This document shows positions 43,111 to 51,499 of a stretch of 64,000 bases of DNA, in pieces. Source of the stretch: Clostridiales bacterium UBA6114 (GTDB lineage: Bacteria > Bacillota > Clostridia > Oscillospirales > Butyricicoccaceae). Made by a program: the position numbers and the translations under genes. The DNA is taken from assembly GCA_002423435.1 (NCBI GenBank), contig DIWE01000023.1, forward strand, positions 1 through 64,000, written 5' to 3'. Within the stretch, counting starts at the first letter, position 1. Every line of letters begins with the position of its first letter. The notes under the pieces are model-generated. The model was not told where the DNA came from. It did not search any database and saw only the letters and a program-made list of their open reading frames with translations.

Positions 43111-44400
43111 TTATCCCATTAGCGTAGGCACCCATAAGGTGACCATGGGGACATACGTTACAATCAAAAGAGTGACAACCAGGGGAATGACCAATATCAT
43201 GGTCAGTTTTAAAGACTTTTCAAAATTCGCGTTGGCCACCTTGCATGCCGTGAAAAGCGCCGGTGCCATCGGCGGGGTAAGACATCCGATTGTAAGGTTT
43301 AATACAGTCAAAACGCCCATGTGCACCAGATCTATGCCCATGGAATTTGCCAGTCCCACAAGAAGAGGCGTCATCATTACCAGTATGGACATATTGCCCA
43401 TAAAGCAGCCCATAATCAGCATGATCACGTTGAGCACGAACAAAAGCAGGAATTTATTCTGCACAATAAGCAGCGCGTTTGTCAGACTGCCCAAAACGCC
43501 TCCCGTGATGATCATCCAGTTAAAAATGTTGCCTGTAGAAATCAAAAACATTGTCATTGCGGTGACAGACAGCGTTTTTTTCAGACTTAAAGCAACGACT
43601 TTGGCATTCATTTTCCCCTGAACGATTGCGAGCACTATGATATACAGACCGGCGATGCAGCCGCATTCCGTAGGCGTAAATACACCCGACATAATTCCGC
43701 CGATCAGAAGTATCGGCCCACCCAAAGCGGGAAGTGTATGCCATAAGGATTTCATTACCTCTGTTACTTTTGCTCTCGGCAATGTTTTAACCGAGATGCT
43801 TTTCCCCCGTTTTGCCTGGATGGCGATCATCACCATGAGCGACAGCCCCATCAGGATTCCGGGGACAAGGCCGCCCAAAAACAGCGACAGCGTGGACACC
43901 TGCGCCAGGTATCCGTACACCACCAGATTGATGCTGGGCGGGATGATCGGGCCGATTACCGAAGAGGCTGCGGTAACCGCACAGGAATATTCGAGATCAT
44001 AGCCCGCTTTTGTCATCGCCTGTATTTCCACGTTGCCCAGTCCGCCCGCGTCCGCCTGGACGGAACCCGACATGCCGGCAAACACCATGCTCGCAAACAC
44101 GTTTGCGTGCGCGAGGCCTCCGGGTATATGTCCGAGCAGCTTCTCGCAAAAATCAAATATTTTATCCGTAAATCCCGTCTCGTTCATGAACACTCCGACG
44201 AAGATAAACGTCGGGACGGCCAAAAGCGTATAGTCGGCAAAAGATACCGCCGTGCGCTGCGCAAACATGATCAGGCTGAAATCCACCTGCAGACAGTACA
44301 GCAGTGTGGATATCATCATCGCGAAAGGAATGGGAATTGATGCGAGCATTAAAACCAGGAAAAGTGCGAAATAAATCCATACCATCGTTACTGTGCTCAA
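43111..44400 (-). CDS. dctM: TRAP transporter large permease (DctM type), cluster 1
   Basis: A 429-residue permease with about twelve segments, the ion-coupled translocation subunit. SFADYTLLAVPTFIFVGVFM, GMSGSVQADAGGLG and GPIIPPSINLVVYG are family motifs. The start is taken as TTG 44400 (GGGTGAG six bases upstream), overlapping the dctQ stop; ATG 44385 is possible but has no ribosome site. Transport is driven by a sodium or proton gradient. Confidence 0.92.
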   Translation of the reverse strand: MSTVTMVWIYFALFLVLMLASIPIPFAMMISTLLYCLQVDFSLIMFAQRTAVSFADYTLLAVPTFIFVGVFMNETGFTDKIFDFCEKLLGHIPGGLAHANVFASMVFAGMSGSVQADAGGLGNVEIQAMTKAGYDLEYSCAVTAASSVIGPIIPPSINLVVYGYLAQVSTLSLFLGGLVPGILMGLSLMVMIAIQAKRGKSISVKTLPRAKVTEVMKSLWHTLPALGGPILLIGGIMSGVFTPTECGCIAGLYIIVLAIVQGKMNAKVVALSLKKTLSVTAMTMFLISTGNIFNWMIITGGVLGSLTNALLIVQNKFLLLFVLNVIMLIMGCFMGNMSILVMMTPLLVGLANSMGIDLVHMGVLTVLNLTIGCLTPPMAPALFTACKVANANFEKSLKLTMILVIPLVVTLLIVTYVPMVTLWVPTLMG

Positions 44401-44948
44401 TCCAGGCTCACCCTCTCTTCCGCCAGTCTTGTCGCGTCTTCTATCAAAATTGTTTCAAATACCCGAAATGCGCCGGCGATCAGCATGGAAATACCCATGA
44501 TGACTACGGGGAGGGCGAAGTAAAAGCTTCTGTTAAAAGGCATGCCGCCGACCGGCTGCGTTGCTTTCTGCAAAAGAAAAAGCTCGTATCCGTATTTGGC
44601 AAGCACGCCGGCAATGATAACGACGATCAGCTCGGAGACCAGGAGAATAAATCTTTGCATGCGGGGGCCCGTGTATTTTATAACGAACCCAATCATTGCA
44701 TGCCCCTTTTCCCAGTACACGACAACGACCCCCAGCGCGGAATACCATACCATCAGCGCAATAACGCATTCATCCACTCCGTAAAGCGGAGCATTGAATA
44801 CATAACGCAATATAACCTGAAGCATCATCAGCAACATAAAAACTGCCGAAAAAATAACGCATATCCACTGTTCCAGCGTAATCATCCTATGTACCGCGGA
44901 TTTTGCCCTGCCAAGAACCCCGTCATGTAAAATATGTGTTTGTTTCAT
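44397..44948 (-). CDS. dctQ: TRAP transporter small permease (DctQ type), cluster 1
   Basis: A 183-residue four-segment small subunit with the typical second-helix region LQVILRYVFNAPLYGVDECV and WYSALGVVVVYWEKGHAMIG. ATG 44948, six bases after GGAGG, is preferred to an upstream in-frame start that would add 22 polar residues. It pairs with the large permease that follows with a four-base overlap. Confidence 0.88.
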   Translation of the reverse strand: MKQTHILHDGVLGRAKSAVHRMITLEQWICVIFSAVFMLLMMLQVILRYVFNAPLYGVDECVIALMVWYSALGVVVVYWEKGHAMIGFVIKYTGPRMQRFILLVSELIVVIIAGVLAKYGYELFLLQKATQPVGGMPFNRSFYFALPVVIMGISMLIAGAFRVFETILIEDATRLAEERVSLD

Positions 44949-45018
44949 ACATTTCCTCCAAAGACTATCTGACTTCGCAGACAAAAACGCCTTTTGGCTC
45001 CCGTATCCAGGCATTCAA

Positions 45019-45501
45019 CTATTCGATATAAGGGCATCCCTTCTTCTCTTCCATGATCCTCTTATGTTCCTCGCCGAGCTCGTTCCACGGGATTACCAGG
45101 TCCACCCAATAGCTCATCTGGCCAAAATAACATTGCACGGCCCGCGAAAGCTCACAGTAATCCGCATAGGTCTTTACATCCTTAAACGCCACGGCCGCCC
45201 GCATGGACAGCGCGAGGGAATCCGGCATTTTATAATATTCCTTGAAGCGGTTTCCCTGAAAAGAAAGCAGCTCGCTTGCCAGGTTTTTAAGCGTTTCCAA
45301 ATCTCCCTTTTCCTCTTTTGCATAACTGTAAAGAATAAAAAGGAAATAAGCCATTGCATTTGTGTCGCCCTGTGCATAAACGTCAATCGTCAGATTCTGA
45401 TTTTTTGCACCCTTGCGCTCAAGCAGCAAATCAATATCTTCCGGCTGATCAACCCAGCCGTCGTTGATGCGGGCTTTGATTTCCCTGATCAGTTCGTTCA
45501 T
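45019..45501 (-). CDS. Unknown soluble protein of the hydantoinase/TRAP operon
   Basis: A 160-residue, mostly helical, acidic protein with no membrane segment or signal. Visible stretches are VDQPEDIDLLLERKGAKNQN, AYFLFILYSYAKEEKGDLET and QCYFGQMSYWVDLVIPWNEL. Its start overlaps the stop of the upstream cyclophilin-like gene by one base, and dctQ follows after about 70 bp, so it is firmly in the operon. I do not recognise the family. Its partner gene upstream suggests a two-protein enzyme or binding complex. Confidence 0.55.
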   Translation of the reverse strand: MNELIREIKARINDGWVDQPEDIDLLLERKGAKNQNLTIDVYAQGDTNAMAYFLFILYSYAKEEKGDLETLKNLASELLSFQGNRFKEYYKMPDSLALSMRAAVAFKDVKTYADYCELSRAVQCYFGQMSYWVDLVIPWNELGEEHKRIMEEKKGCPYIE

Positions 45502-45896
45502 TATTCCGCCGCCTCCTCAAATTCCATTTTTACGATTTGTCCCTGGTTCTTCCAAATCGCCTCACATATCTCCGTCAGCCTGTCCATATACTGCGGCTCG
45601 ATAATTGCAAAAAGATTTGAATACCCGAGCGGCTTCATATCTCCATACCACATGCATACCGTTTGCCGGAAATTGAAAAACGCCACATGCCCCGGCACGG
45701 AATAGGCCGGGTTTTCTTTTTTGTCGTACTCCGCGGGTATCTGGCAAAATACCTCGTTGTCACAAATTTTTGCATGGTGCATCCTGGATTCAAAAGGCAA
45801 CACCTTGTCCAACGCGGCGATTGTTCCCGGCGCGTCCTCTTCCAGGAGTCTGGCATAGATCACATCCCTGCCAAATGTCATTTTCAGTTTTCTCAA
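45501..45896 (-). CDS. DUF3830-family cyclophilin-like protein
   Basis: A 131-residue protein whose LLEEDAPGTIAALDKVLPFE, SRMHHAKICDNEVFCQIP and YSVPGHVAFF stretches follow the DUF3830 pattern (small beta-barrel, cyclophilin-like fold). This family often neighbours hydantoinase, amidohydrolase and transporter genes. No catalytic residue is established. It is the first gene of the minus-strand operon that continues with the 160-residue protein, dctQ, dctM and dctP. No obvious promoter was identified in the AT-rich leader. Confidence 0.65.
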   Translation of the reverse strand: MRKLKMTFGRDVIYARLLEEDAPGTIAALDKVLPFESRMHHAKICDNEVFCQIPAEYDKKENPAYSVPGHVAFFNFRQTVCMWYGDMKPLGYSNLFAIIEPQYMDRLTEICEAIWKNQGQIVKMEFEEAAE

Positions 45897-46137
45897 CTAA
45901 GCTCGCCTTCCTTCATATAATTATTATTTGCCGAAATAATAAAACCGATTTTATATATATCTCAAAATACCCATAGTCATTAAACCTTATTATTAGTAGA
46001 GATTATTCAGATTCTTATCATTGATACTAATATGATTAACTGCAATTATATGCAACCGATTTCACATTTGATTAAATATATTAAACAACAAAATGCCTAT
46101 TTTGTCAATGATTTCTTCTAAAGATTTACGGTGAAAT

Positions 46138-46173
46138 AAAAGCGGCCTCAAACCTGTTTTGAGGCCGCTTTTC
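46138..46173. terminator. Symmetrical terminator
   Basis: AAAAGCGGCCTCAAA pairs with TTTTGAGGCCGCTTTT around ACCTG. It lies about 100 bp downstream of the gntR-type gene and acts in both directions. Confidence 0.85.
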
Positions 46174-46179
46174 CCAATG

Positions 46180-46222
46180 GATAACGCCTGCAATCTGTCC
46201 GATGCAGAATGCAGGCGTTATC
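46180..46222. repeat. Long hairpin, CTGCARTCTGT family, copy 3
   Basis: Eighteen-base-pair stem (46180-46197 with 46205-46222, one mismatch) with arms GATAACGCCTGCAATCTG / CAGAATGCAGGCGTTATC. It follows the gntR-type gene by about 50 bp and stands beside another terminator. The 378 bp from 45897 to 46274 hold these two hairpins and AT-rich DNA only. Confidence 0.75.
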
Positions 46223-46274
46223 TATATAGACAAAATTCAGATGGTCAGCAAACCGGTTATCGTCCGGCGGAGCG

Positions 46275-47045
46275 TCACTCCCGGAAGTAATCGTTTGCAT
46301 ATTTGTTGAGTTCCCCCAAAGTCATTTCCAAGGCGTCTGCGCGTTTCATCCAGCCGCCCCAGACCTCCACGCATTTTTTTACGGCATATCCGAGCTCGAT
46401 AAAGTCCTTTGTCTCGATTGCGTTTAAGACCGCCACATGCGTTTCATAGCCGGATTCACCATTTTGCCCCGACTGATAATTTCTTAAAATAAGCGGGCCA
46501 AACAGTTCAAACACGAACAGATACACATCCCGCATCACGCTGTTTTTCATTGCGTCGGCCAATATATAATGAAACTCCTTGTCGAGCTCGTACAGTCTGT
46601 CGCTGTCATCCACGCCGCTTCGGATAAATTCCAGCATTCGTGAATTCGACTCCCTCAGCTTGTTCAGATCACTTTCATTGCAGTTGCATATAACCAGGCG
46701 CAAAACAGCCATTTCAATCGATTCACGGAAATCGCAGAGCTCCTTAAAGGCCGTATCCTGAAGCAATATCTTGAATATCAAAGGGCTGATAAAAGAAATC
46801 TTATTCGGGTTTGACAAATAAGTGCCGTCGCCGCGCCTTATTTCCACAACCTTGCTGGCCTCCAGAATCTTGACGGCCTCCCGTACGCAGCCGCGGCTTA
46901 CACCCGTCAATGCACAAAGCTCCGGTTCGGTCGGAAGCTTTACGCCGGCGTAAAACTTTTTTTTGACGATTCCGTCGAGTATAAATTTGATTACCTTATC
47001 CGTGCGGGCCGAATTTACAGAATTATTATGACCATTGATATCCAT
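46275..47045 (-). CDS. GntR-family (FadR subfamily) regulator
   Basis: A 256-residue protein with an N-terminal winged helix (about residues 15-80; LPTEPELCALTGVSRGCVRE is the recognition region) and a helical FCD ligand domain (about 95-235) containing metal-binding-type His/Asp residues. FadR-type regulators typically sense a carboxylic acid. It is divergent from the transketolase/TRAP operon and upstream of the minus-strand operon, so it could control both. Candidate sites lie at 47095-47107 and 47167-47338. Confidence 0.88.
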   Translation of the reverse strand: MDINGHNNSVNSARTDKVIKFILDGIVKKKFYAGVKLPTEPELCALTGVSRGCVREAVKILEASKVVEIRRGDGTYLSNPNKISFISPLIFKILLQDTAFKELCDFRESIEMAVLRLVICNCNESDLNKLRESNSRMLEFIRSGVDDSDRLYELDKEFHYILADAMKNSVMRDVYLFVFELFGPLILRNYQSGQNGESGYETHVAVLNAIETKDFIELGYAVKKCVEVWGGWMKRADALEMTLGELNKYANDYFRE

Positions 47046-47094
47046 AAAACCTTAACCGCCTAACAAAAATACGTTCCGGCCATCCAATATCATT

Positions 47095-47107
47095 TGAGAT
47101 TATCTCA
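47095..47107. promoter_or_regulatory. Palindrome near the gntR-type gene start
   Basis: TGAGATTATCTCA, a perfect 13-bp palindrome about 50 bp upstream of the regulator's ATG. Suitable as an autoregulatory operator. Confidence 0.45.
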
Positions 47108-47166
47108 TATCAATTTGAAATAGTCAATCGGAAAAAGTAAAAATATACCAAAAACCAGGCTTCTAC

Positions 47167-47338
47167 ATATGATGTATTTTATATTTCCGCGATAAACAAT
47201 TTTTAAAATTCATATGATGTTGATAATCGGCATATATTAAAAATTAGGGCAATATCGCTCAATTCCCTCATGTCTTGTCTGTCAAATATTATCTATTTTA
47301 TAGAATTTTTTAAGTATATCGAGGCACATACATCATAT
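47167..47338. promoter_or_regulatory. Three ATATGATGT motifs in the divergent promoter region
   Basis: ATATGATGT occurs at 47167-47175 and 47212-47220, and inverted (ACATCATAT) at 47330-47338. The last copy lies just before TATAAT (47342-47347), the likely -10 of the transketolase operon, so binding there would block transcription. The 372-bp gap has no gene. Confidence 0.5.
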
Positions 47339-47417
47339 CGATATAATGAATTAGGAAATTTATCCATATTGTAATTTTGTCCATGGCACGTACATATTAA
47401 TTGCAGAGGTGGTACAT

Positions 47418-48248
47418 ATGACGATTCAGGACTTAAAGCGCACAGCAAACCAACTGCGGAGGGACATTATTGAAATCGCTTATAAGGCCAACGGCCCATC
47501 TCATCCCGCACCGGCCTTATCCTGCTGCGATATCGTAACCGCCCTTTACTATGAAATTATGAATGTCCGCCCTAAGGAGCCGAACTGGCCCGACCGCGAC
47601 CGGTTGATTCTCTCGAAGGGCCATGCATGCCCCGTTGTTTATTCCGCGCTGGCGAGAAAGGGCTTTTTCCCTGTGGAGGATCTGATGACAATCCGCCACA
47701 CCGGATCACACCTGCAGGGGCATCCGGACATGAAAAAGACGCCGGGAATCGACATGACCAGCGGCTCGCTGGGCAACGGGCTCTCTTTGGGCGAGGGAAT
47801 GGCGCTGTACGCCAAGCGCAACCGAAAAAAGTATCAGGTATTCGTCATTCTCGGCGACGGGGAGCTGCAGGAGGGCGTGGTCTGGGAGGCCGCCATTTCG
47901 TCCGGCGCGTTAAAGCTGGACAATTTGATCGCCGTTGTCGACTATAACCATCTGCAAAGCTGCGGCTCGGTCGAGGAAATCCTGCCCATGGAGCCTCTGA
48001 GAAACAAATGGGAGGATTTCGGCTGGAATGTGCTTGCAATAAACGGCCACAACATGGAGGAAATCGTAAGCGCCCTGCAGGTTGCGGTCAACTATTCGGG
48101 AAGACCTACCGTGATCATTGCGCACACGGTAAAGGGAAAAGGCGTGAGCTTCATGGAGCACGACAATTCCTGGCACCAGCGCATCCCCAGCGACGCCCAG
48201 TATATTAAAGCGATGTGTGAATTGGAGGCGGAAGCGAAATGTCTGTGA
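47418..48248 (+). CDS. Transketolase N-terminal subunit, second split pair
   Basis: A 276-residue thiamine-diphosphate-binding subunit. ATG 47418, six bases after GAGGTGG, is preferred to GTG 47409. It has SKGHACPVVYSALARKG, GSLGNGLSLGEGMAL, the metal/cofactor motif GDGELQEGVVWEAA and VKGKGVSFMEHDNSWH. It overlaps the C-terminal subunit gene by ten bases. First gene of an operon that continues with a zinc dehydrogenase and a complete TRAP transporter, so it serves catabolism of an imported acid or sugar acid, by inference. Confidence 0.88.
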   Translation: MTIQDLKRTANQLRRDIIEIAYKANGPSHPAPALSCCDIVTALYYEIMNVRPKEPNWPDRDRLILSKGHACPVVYSALARKGFFPVEDLMTIRHTGSHLQGHPDMKKTPGIDMTSGSLGNGLSLGEGMALYAKRNRKKYQVFVILGDGELQEGVVWEAAISSGALKLDNLIAVVDYNHLQSCGSVEEILPMEPLRNKWEDFGWNVLAINGHNMEEIVSALQVAVNYSGRPTVIIAHTVKGKGVSFMEHDNSWHQRIPSDAQYIKAMCELEAEAKCL

Positions 48249-49189
48249 TCTACGATAAGATAAATACGCGCGAGGCCTTCGGCATTGCGCTTTCGGAATA
48301 TGCGCAGACCGATGAAACCGTATTTGCGATCGGGGCCGATACGACAAAATCGATGGGACTCGTTGAGCTTTCAAAAAAGCATCCGGACCGGGTGATCAAC
48401 AACGGCATCGCCGAGCAGAACATGATGCTGATGGGTGCCGGAATGGCCTCCTGCGGAGCAAAGGTTTTTGTCGCGACTTACGCGCCCTTTGCGTCCATGC
48501 GCATGCTCGAGCAGGTGCGCACGTACTGCGCATATCCCGACCTGGATGTGAAGATCGTATCCGGCCTAAGCGGGCTTTCAGGCGCCATAGAGGGCGTAAC
48601 CCATCAGGGGATCGAGGACGTATCCATCCTGCGCAGCATTCCCAATATGATTGTCGTGGTTCCCGCGGACGCGGCCTCGACAAAAGTGATCACGAAAAAA
48701 ATCGCCCAGTGCAAAAAACCGGTTTACTTAAGGCTTGGCCGCTATAACGTGCCGAAGGTCTTCGACGACGATTATACCTTCGAGATCGGCAAAGCGAACA
48801 TCTTAAAGGATGAAGGGAGCGACGCCGCCATCATATGCAACGGGGCGGCGGTCGACCGGGCGATCCGGGCGGAAAAGCTCCTGTCCGAAAAGGGTTACAG
48901 AGTTTGGCTTCTGGAAATGCCCTGCGTCAAGCCCATCGACGAGGAAGCTATCATAAAAGCGGCGCGCAGTACAAGGGCCGTGGTGACGGTGGAGGAAAAC
49001 ACGGTTATCGGCGGACTGGGCAGCGCCGTGGCGGAGGTGCTGAGCGAGAAAGCGCCGGTGCTGCTCAGAAGAATCGGGATCGACGATGAGTATACCGAAT
49101 CCGGCCCGCACGAAGAATTGATGGATAAATACAACCTGCACCCCGAACATATCGCCGCGGTGACGGAAGAGCTGATTTCTCTTAAATAA
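48239..49189 (+). CDS. Transketolase C-terminal subunit, second split pair
   Basis: A 316-residue partner of the preceding subunit with the catalytic glutamate in NNGIAEQNMMLMGAGMA and SGLSGAIEGVTHQGIEDVSI. The PP domain covers about residues 1-170 and the C-terminal domain 185-316 (CVKPIDEEAIIKAA). It appears complete. Compared with the pair at 32.4-34.2 kb the sequence is clearly different, so the two pairs probably act on different ketoses. Confidence 0.88.
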   Translation: MSVIYDKINTREAFGIALSEYAQTDETVFAIGADTTKSMGLVELSKKHPDRVINNGIAEQNMMLMGAGMASCGAKVFVATYAPFASMRMLEQVRTYCAYPDLDVKIVSGLSGLSGAIEGVTHQGIEDVSILRSIPNMIVVVPADAASTKVITKKIAQCKKPVYLRLGRYNVPKVFDDDYTFEIGKANILKDEGSDAAIICNGAAVDRAIRAEKLLSEKGYRVWLLEMPCVKPIDEEAIIKAARSTRAVVTVEENTVIGGLGSAVAEVLSEKAPVLLRRIGIDDEYTESGPHEELMDKYNLHPEHIAAVTEELISLK

Positions 49190-49210
49190 TAAATGAAACA
49201 AGAGGATTGA

Positions 49211-50263
49211 ATGATGAAAGCGATTATCAAAACAGGGGCCTTCCCCGGGATCGAATTTGCCGATATCGAAAAGCCCGCGCCCGGGCCGGACGAGGTGCTG
49301 ATAAAGGTGGAGGTATCCGCGATCTGCGGAACGGATATGCATTATTATCACTGGGACCAGGGCGGCCGGGATTTTGCGGAGAAGTTTCATATAAAGTGGC
49401 CTTTGGTACTGGGGCACGAGTGTTCCGGGACCATAGTCGAGGTCGGAAGCAACGTCAAAGACCGCAGCGCGGGTGAGCGGGTCTCACTCGAGACCCATAT
49501 TCCGTGCGGCACGTGTTATCAGTGCCAGAACGACATGCCCCACAATTGCGCAAACATGACGGTATACGGCACCAATTATAACGGCTGTTTCGCCGAATAT
49601 GCGCTGGCACCTTCAAAGGTGGCGTTTGTGCTGCCCGACGGCGTGTCGATGGAGGAGGGCGCGCTGCTCGAGCCGGGCGGGGTGGCCATGCGCGCGGTCG
49701 AAGAAGCGCAAATAAGGCCGGGCGATACCGTTGTAGTCAACGGCTGCGGCCCCGTCGGACTGCTCGCGGTCATGATACTGAAAGCCGGCAACCCGGCAAA
49801 CGTCATTGCGGTGGATATCGACGATTTCAGGCTGAACCTGGCGGAGAAGCTGGGCGCGATAACGATCAACGCAAAAAATCAGAATGCGGCCGACGAAATC
49901 CGCAGGATCACGGCTTTGCGCGGCGGAGCGGACGCCGTGATCGAGTTAAGCGGCGCCGCGTCGGCCTATCAGACGCTGTTCGATTTTATACGTCTCGAGG
50001 GCCGGCTGGTTACGGTGGGACATCCGGGAGGGGCGATACCGATCAATCTGGTAAAGGACGTTAATCTGAAAGGATTGCAGATTAAGGGTGTGTTCGGGCG
50101 CAGAATATGGAGCACATGGTGGAACCTGACGGCGCTGATTGCCTCGAAACGGATCAATGTACTCGACATCGTCACGCATCGTTTCGATTTGTCCCAATGC
50201 GAGCAAGCGTTTAACCAGGTAACCCGCGGTTCGGGGAAAGTACTCTTCTTAGCCGGAGCATGA
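49211..50263 (+). CDS. Zinc-dependent alcohol dehydrogenase, threonine/sorbitol dehydrogenase-like
   Basis: A 350-residue medium-chain NAD(P)-dependent dehydrogenase. Catalytic zinc ligands: Cys of SAICGTDM and His-Glu of GHECSG; the structural zinc site is the Cys set CGTCYQCQNDMPHNC. The Rossmann motif is NGCGPVGLLAV. The pattern ETHIPCGTC and the end segment RRIWSTWWNLTALI recall L-threonine 3-dehydrogenase. Its role would be oxidising or reducing a hydroxyl of the imported substrate before transketolase cleavage, inferred from the operon. Start ATG 49211 or 49214. Confidence 0.85.
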   Translation: MMKAIIKTGAFPGIEFADIEKPAPGPDEVLIKVEVSAICGTDMHYYHWDQGGRDFAEKFHIKWPLVLGHECSGTIVEVGSNVKDRSAGERVSLETHIPCGTCYQCQNDMPHNCANMTVYGTNYNGCFAEYALAPSKVAFVLPDGVSMEEGALLEPGGVAMRAVEEAQIRPGDTVVVNGCGPVGLLAVMILKAGNPANVIAVDIDDFRLNLAEKLGAITINAKNQNAADEIRRITALRGGADAVIELSGAASAYQTLFDFIRLEGRLVTVGHPGGAIPINLVKDVNLKGLQIKGVFGRRIWSTWWNLTALIASKRINVLDIVTHRFDLSQCEQAFNQVTRGSGKVLFLAGA

Positions 50264-50334
50264 TGCTCAGGCTAAACAGAAAGTCGTAAACGCCACGTGA
50301 AGAATCCAAAAATATAAAATGAAGGGAGAACAAC

Positions 50335-51414
50335 ATGAAGAGAATCAGACGTATCCTTGCCGTTTTTCTGGCGATATGCATGTTATCGGCGCTGACGGCC
50401 GGCTGCGCAGGCAACGCACCCGAAAAAACGCCCGCATCGGCAACGGCTCCCGCATCACAAGAGACATCATCAGCGGCAGGCTCATCAACCGAAAGCTATA
50501 AACTGATTTTTGCGACACATCTTGCAGAGGACCATCCCATCACCCAGGCGATGTACCTTTTCTGTAAGCGCTGCGAGGAACTGAGCGGCGGCAGGCTGAC
50601 ATTCGACACCTACATAAACTCCGAGCTCGGCGATCCGACGGAGGTGATCGATCAGATCCGCATCGGCGTTGTGGACGGCGGCTGCTTTACCACCGGTCAT
50701 ATGGCATATTACAACGATAAGTTAAACGCCACCATGTGGCCTTACATGTTCGAGAGCTATGAGCACGCCACCAGCGCATATACCGGCAAGGTCGGCGAGT
50801 ACATGAAAGAAATGGCCCAGGACGCCGGCTTCAAGGTGCTCGACTGGATGTACTACGGATTTCGCAACCTAAGCTCCAACAAGCCTGTAAACAAAGTTTC
50901 CGATATTGCCGGCCTAAAGCTCCGCGTTCCTTCCGAGCGGGTCAATCAGCTGACGATGTCGGCGTTTGGCGCGGTCTGCTCCACCATAGCGTTTAACGAG
51001 CTGTATCTGGCGCTTTCCCAGGGGGTTGTGGACGGCGAGGAAAATCCGATCGCGACGATGGATTCCGCCAATATCCAGGAAGTGAACAAGTATATCGCAA
51101 TGATTGAATACACATTCTTTACCACCGGTCTGCTAATGAACCCCAAAAAGTGGGAATCCCTTCCCCCGGACATCCAGGAGATCATCATAAAGGCGTCCGC
51201 GGAAGCGGCAAAGTATGAGCAGGAGATCTTCGTTGACACGGAAAACAAGATCGTCGACAAGTTCAAAAACGACTATGCCGTGACTTTTACTTACCCCGAC
51301 AAGGATGAATGCATTGCGGCGGCGACGCCCGCTCTGGAAGAACTGAAAAAAGACTATGATCCGGCGTTTACCGAGGAGTGGCTTTCCCTGATTGAGGCAA
51401 GCAAGACCAGCTGA
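50335..51414 (+). CDS. dctP: TRAP transporter substrate-binding protein (DctP type), cluster 2
   Basis: A 359-residue lipoprotein: lipobox LTAGC at about residue 24, then a Thr/Ser/Ala-rich linker, then the DctP domain with HLAEDHPITQAM, LRVPSERVN (carboxylate-binding Arg) and VVDGEENPIATMDS. AAGGGAGAACAAC precedes ATG 50335. It follows the dehydrogenase by 71 bp in one operon and would deliver an organic acid or sugar acid to the permeases downstream. Confidence 0.92.
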   Translation: MKRIRRILAVFLAICMLSALTAGCAGNAPEKTPASATAPASQETSSAAGSSTESYKLIFATHLAEDHPITQAMYLFCKRCEELSGGRLTFDTYINSELGDPTEVIDQIRIGVVDGGCFTTGHMAYYNDKLNATMWPYMFESYEHATSAYTGKVGEYMKEMAQDAGFKVLDWMYYGFRNLSSNKPVNKVSDIAGLKLRVPSERVNQLTMSAFGAVCSTIAFNELYLALSQGVVDGEENPIATMDSANIQEVNKYIAMIEYTFFTTGLLMNPKKWESLPPDIQEIIIKASAEAAKYEQEIFVDTENKIVDKFKNDYAVTFTYPDKDECIAAATPALEELKKDYDPAFTEEWLSLIEASKTS

Positions 51415-51499
51415 ATGAAAAGTAAATGCGGATATCTGCCGGGCTGTCTGGCATAGGCAGACACCCCGGCAATTCGCGTAGTTGCGGAGGTTAAGTATC

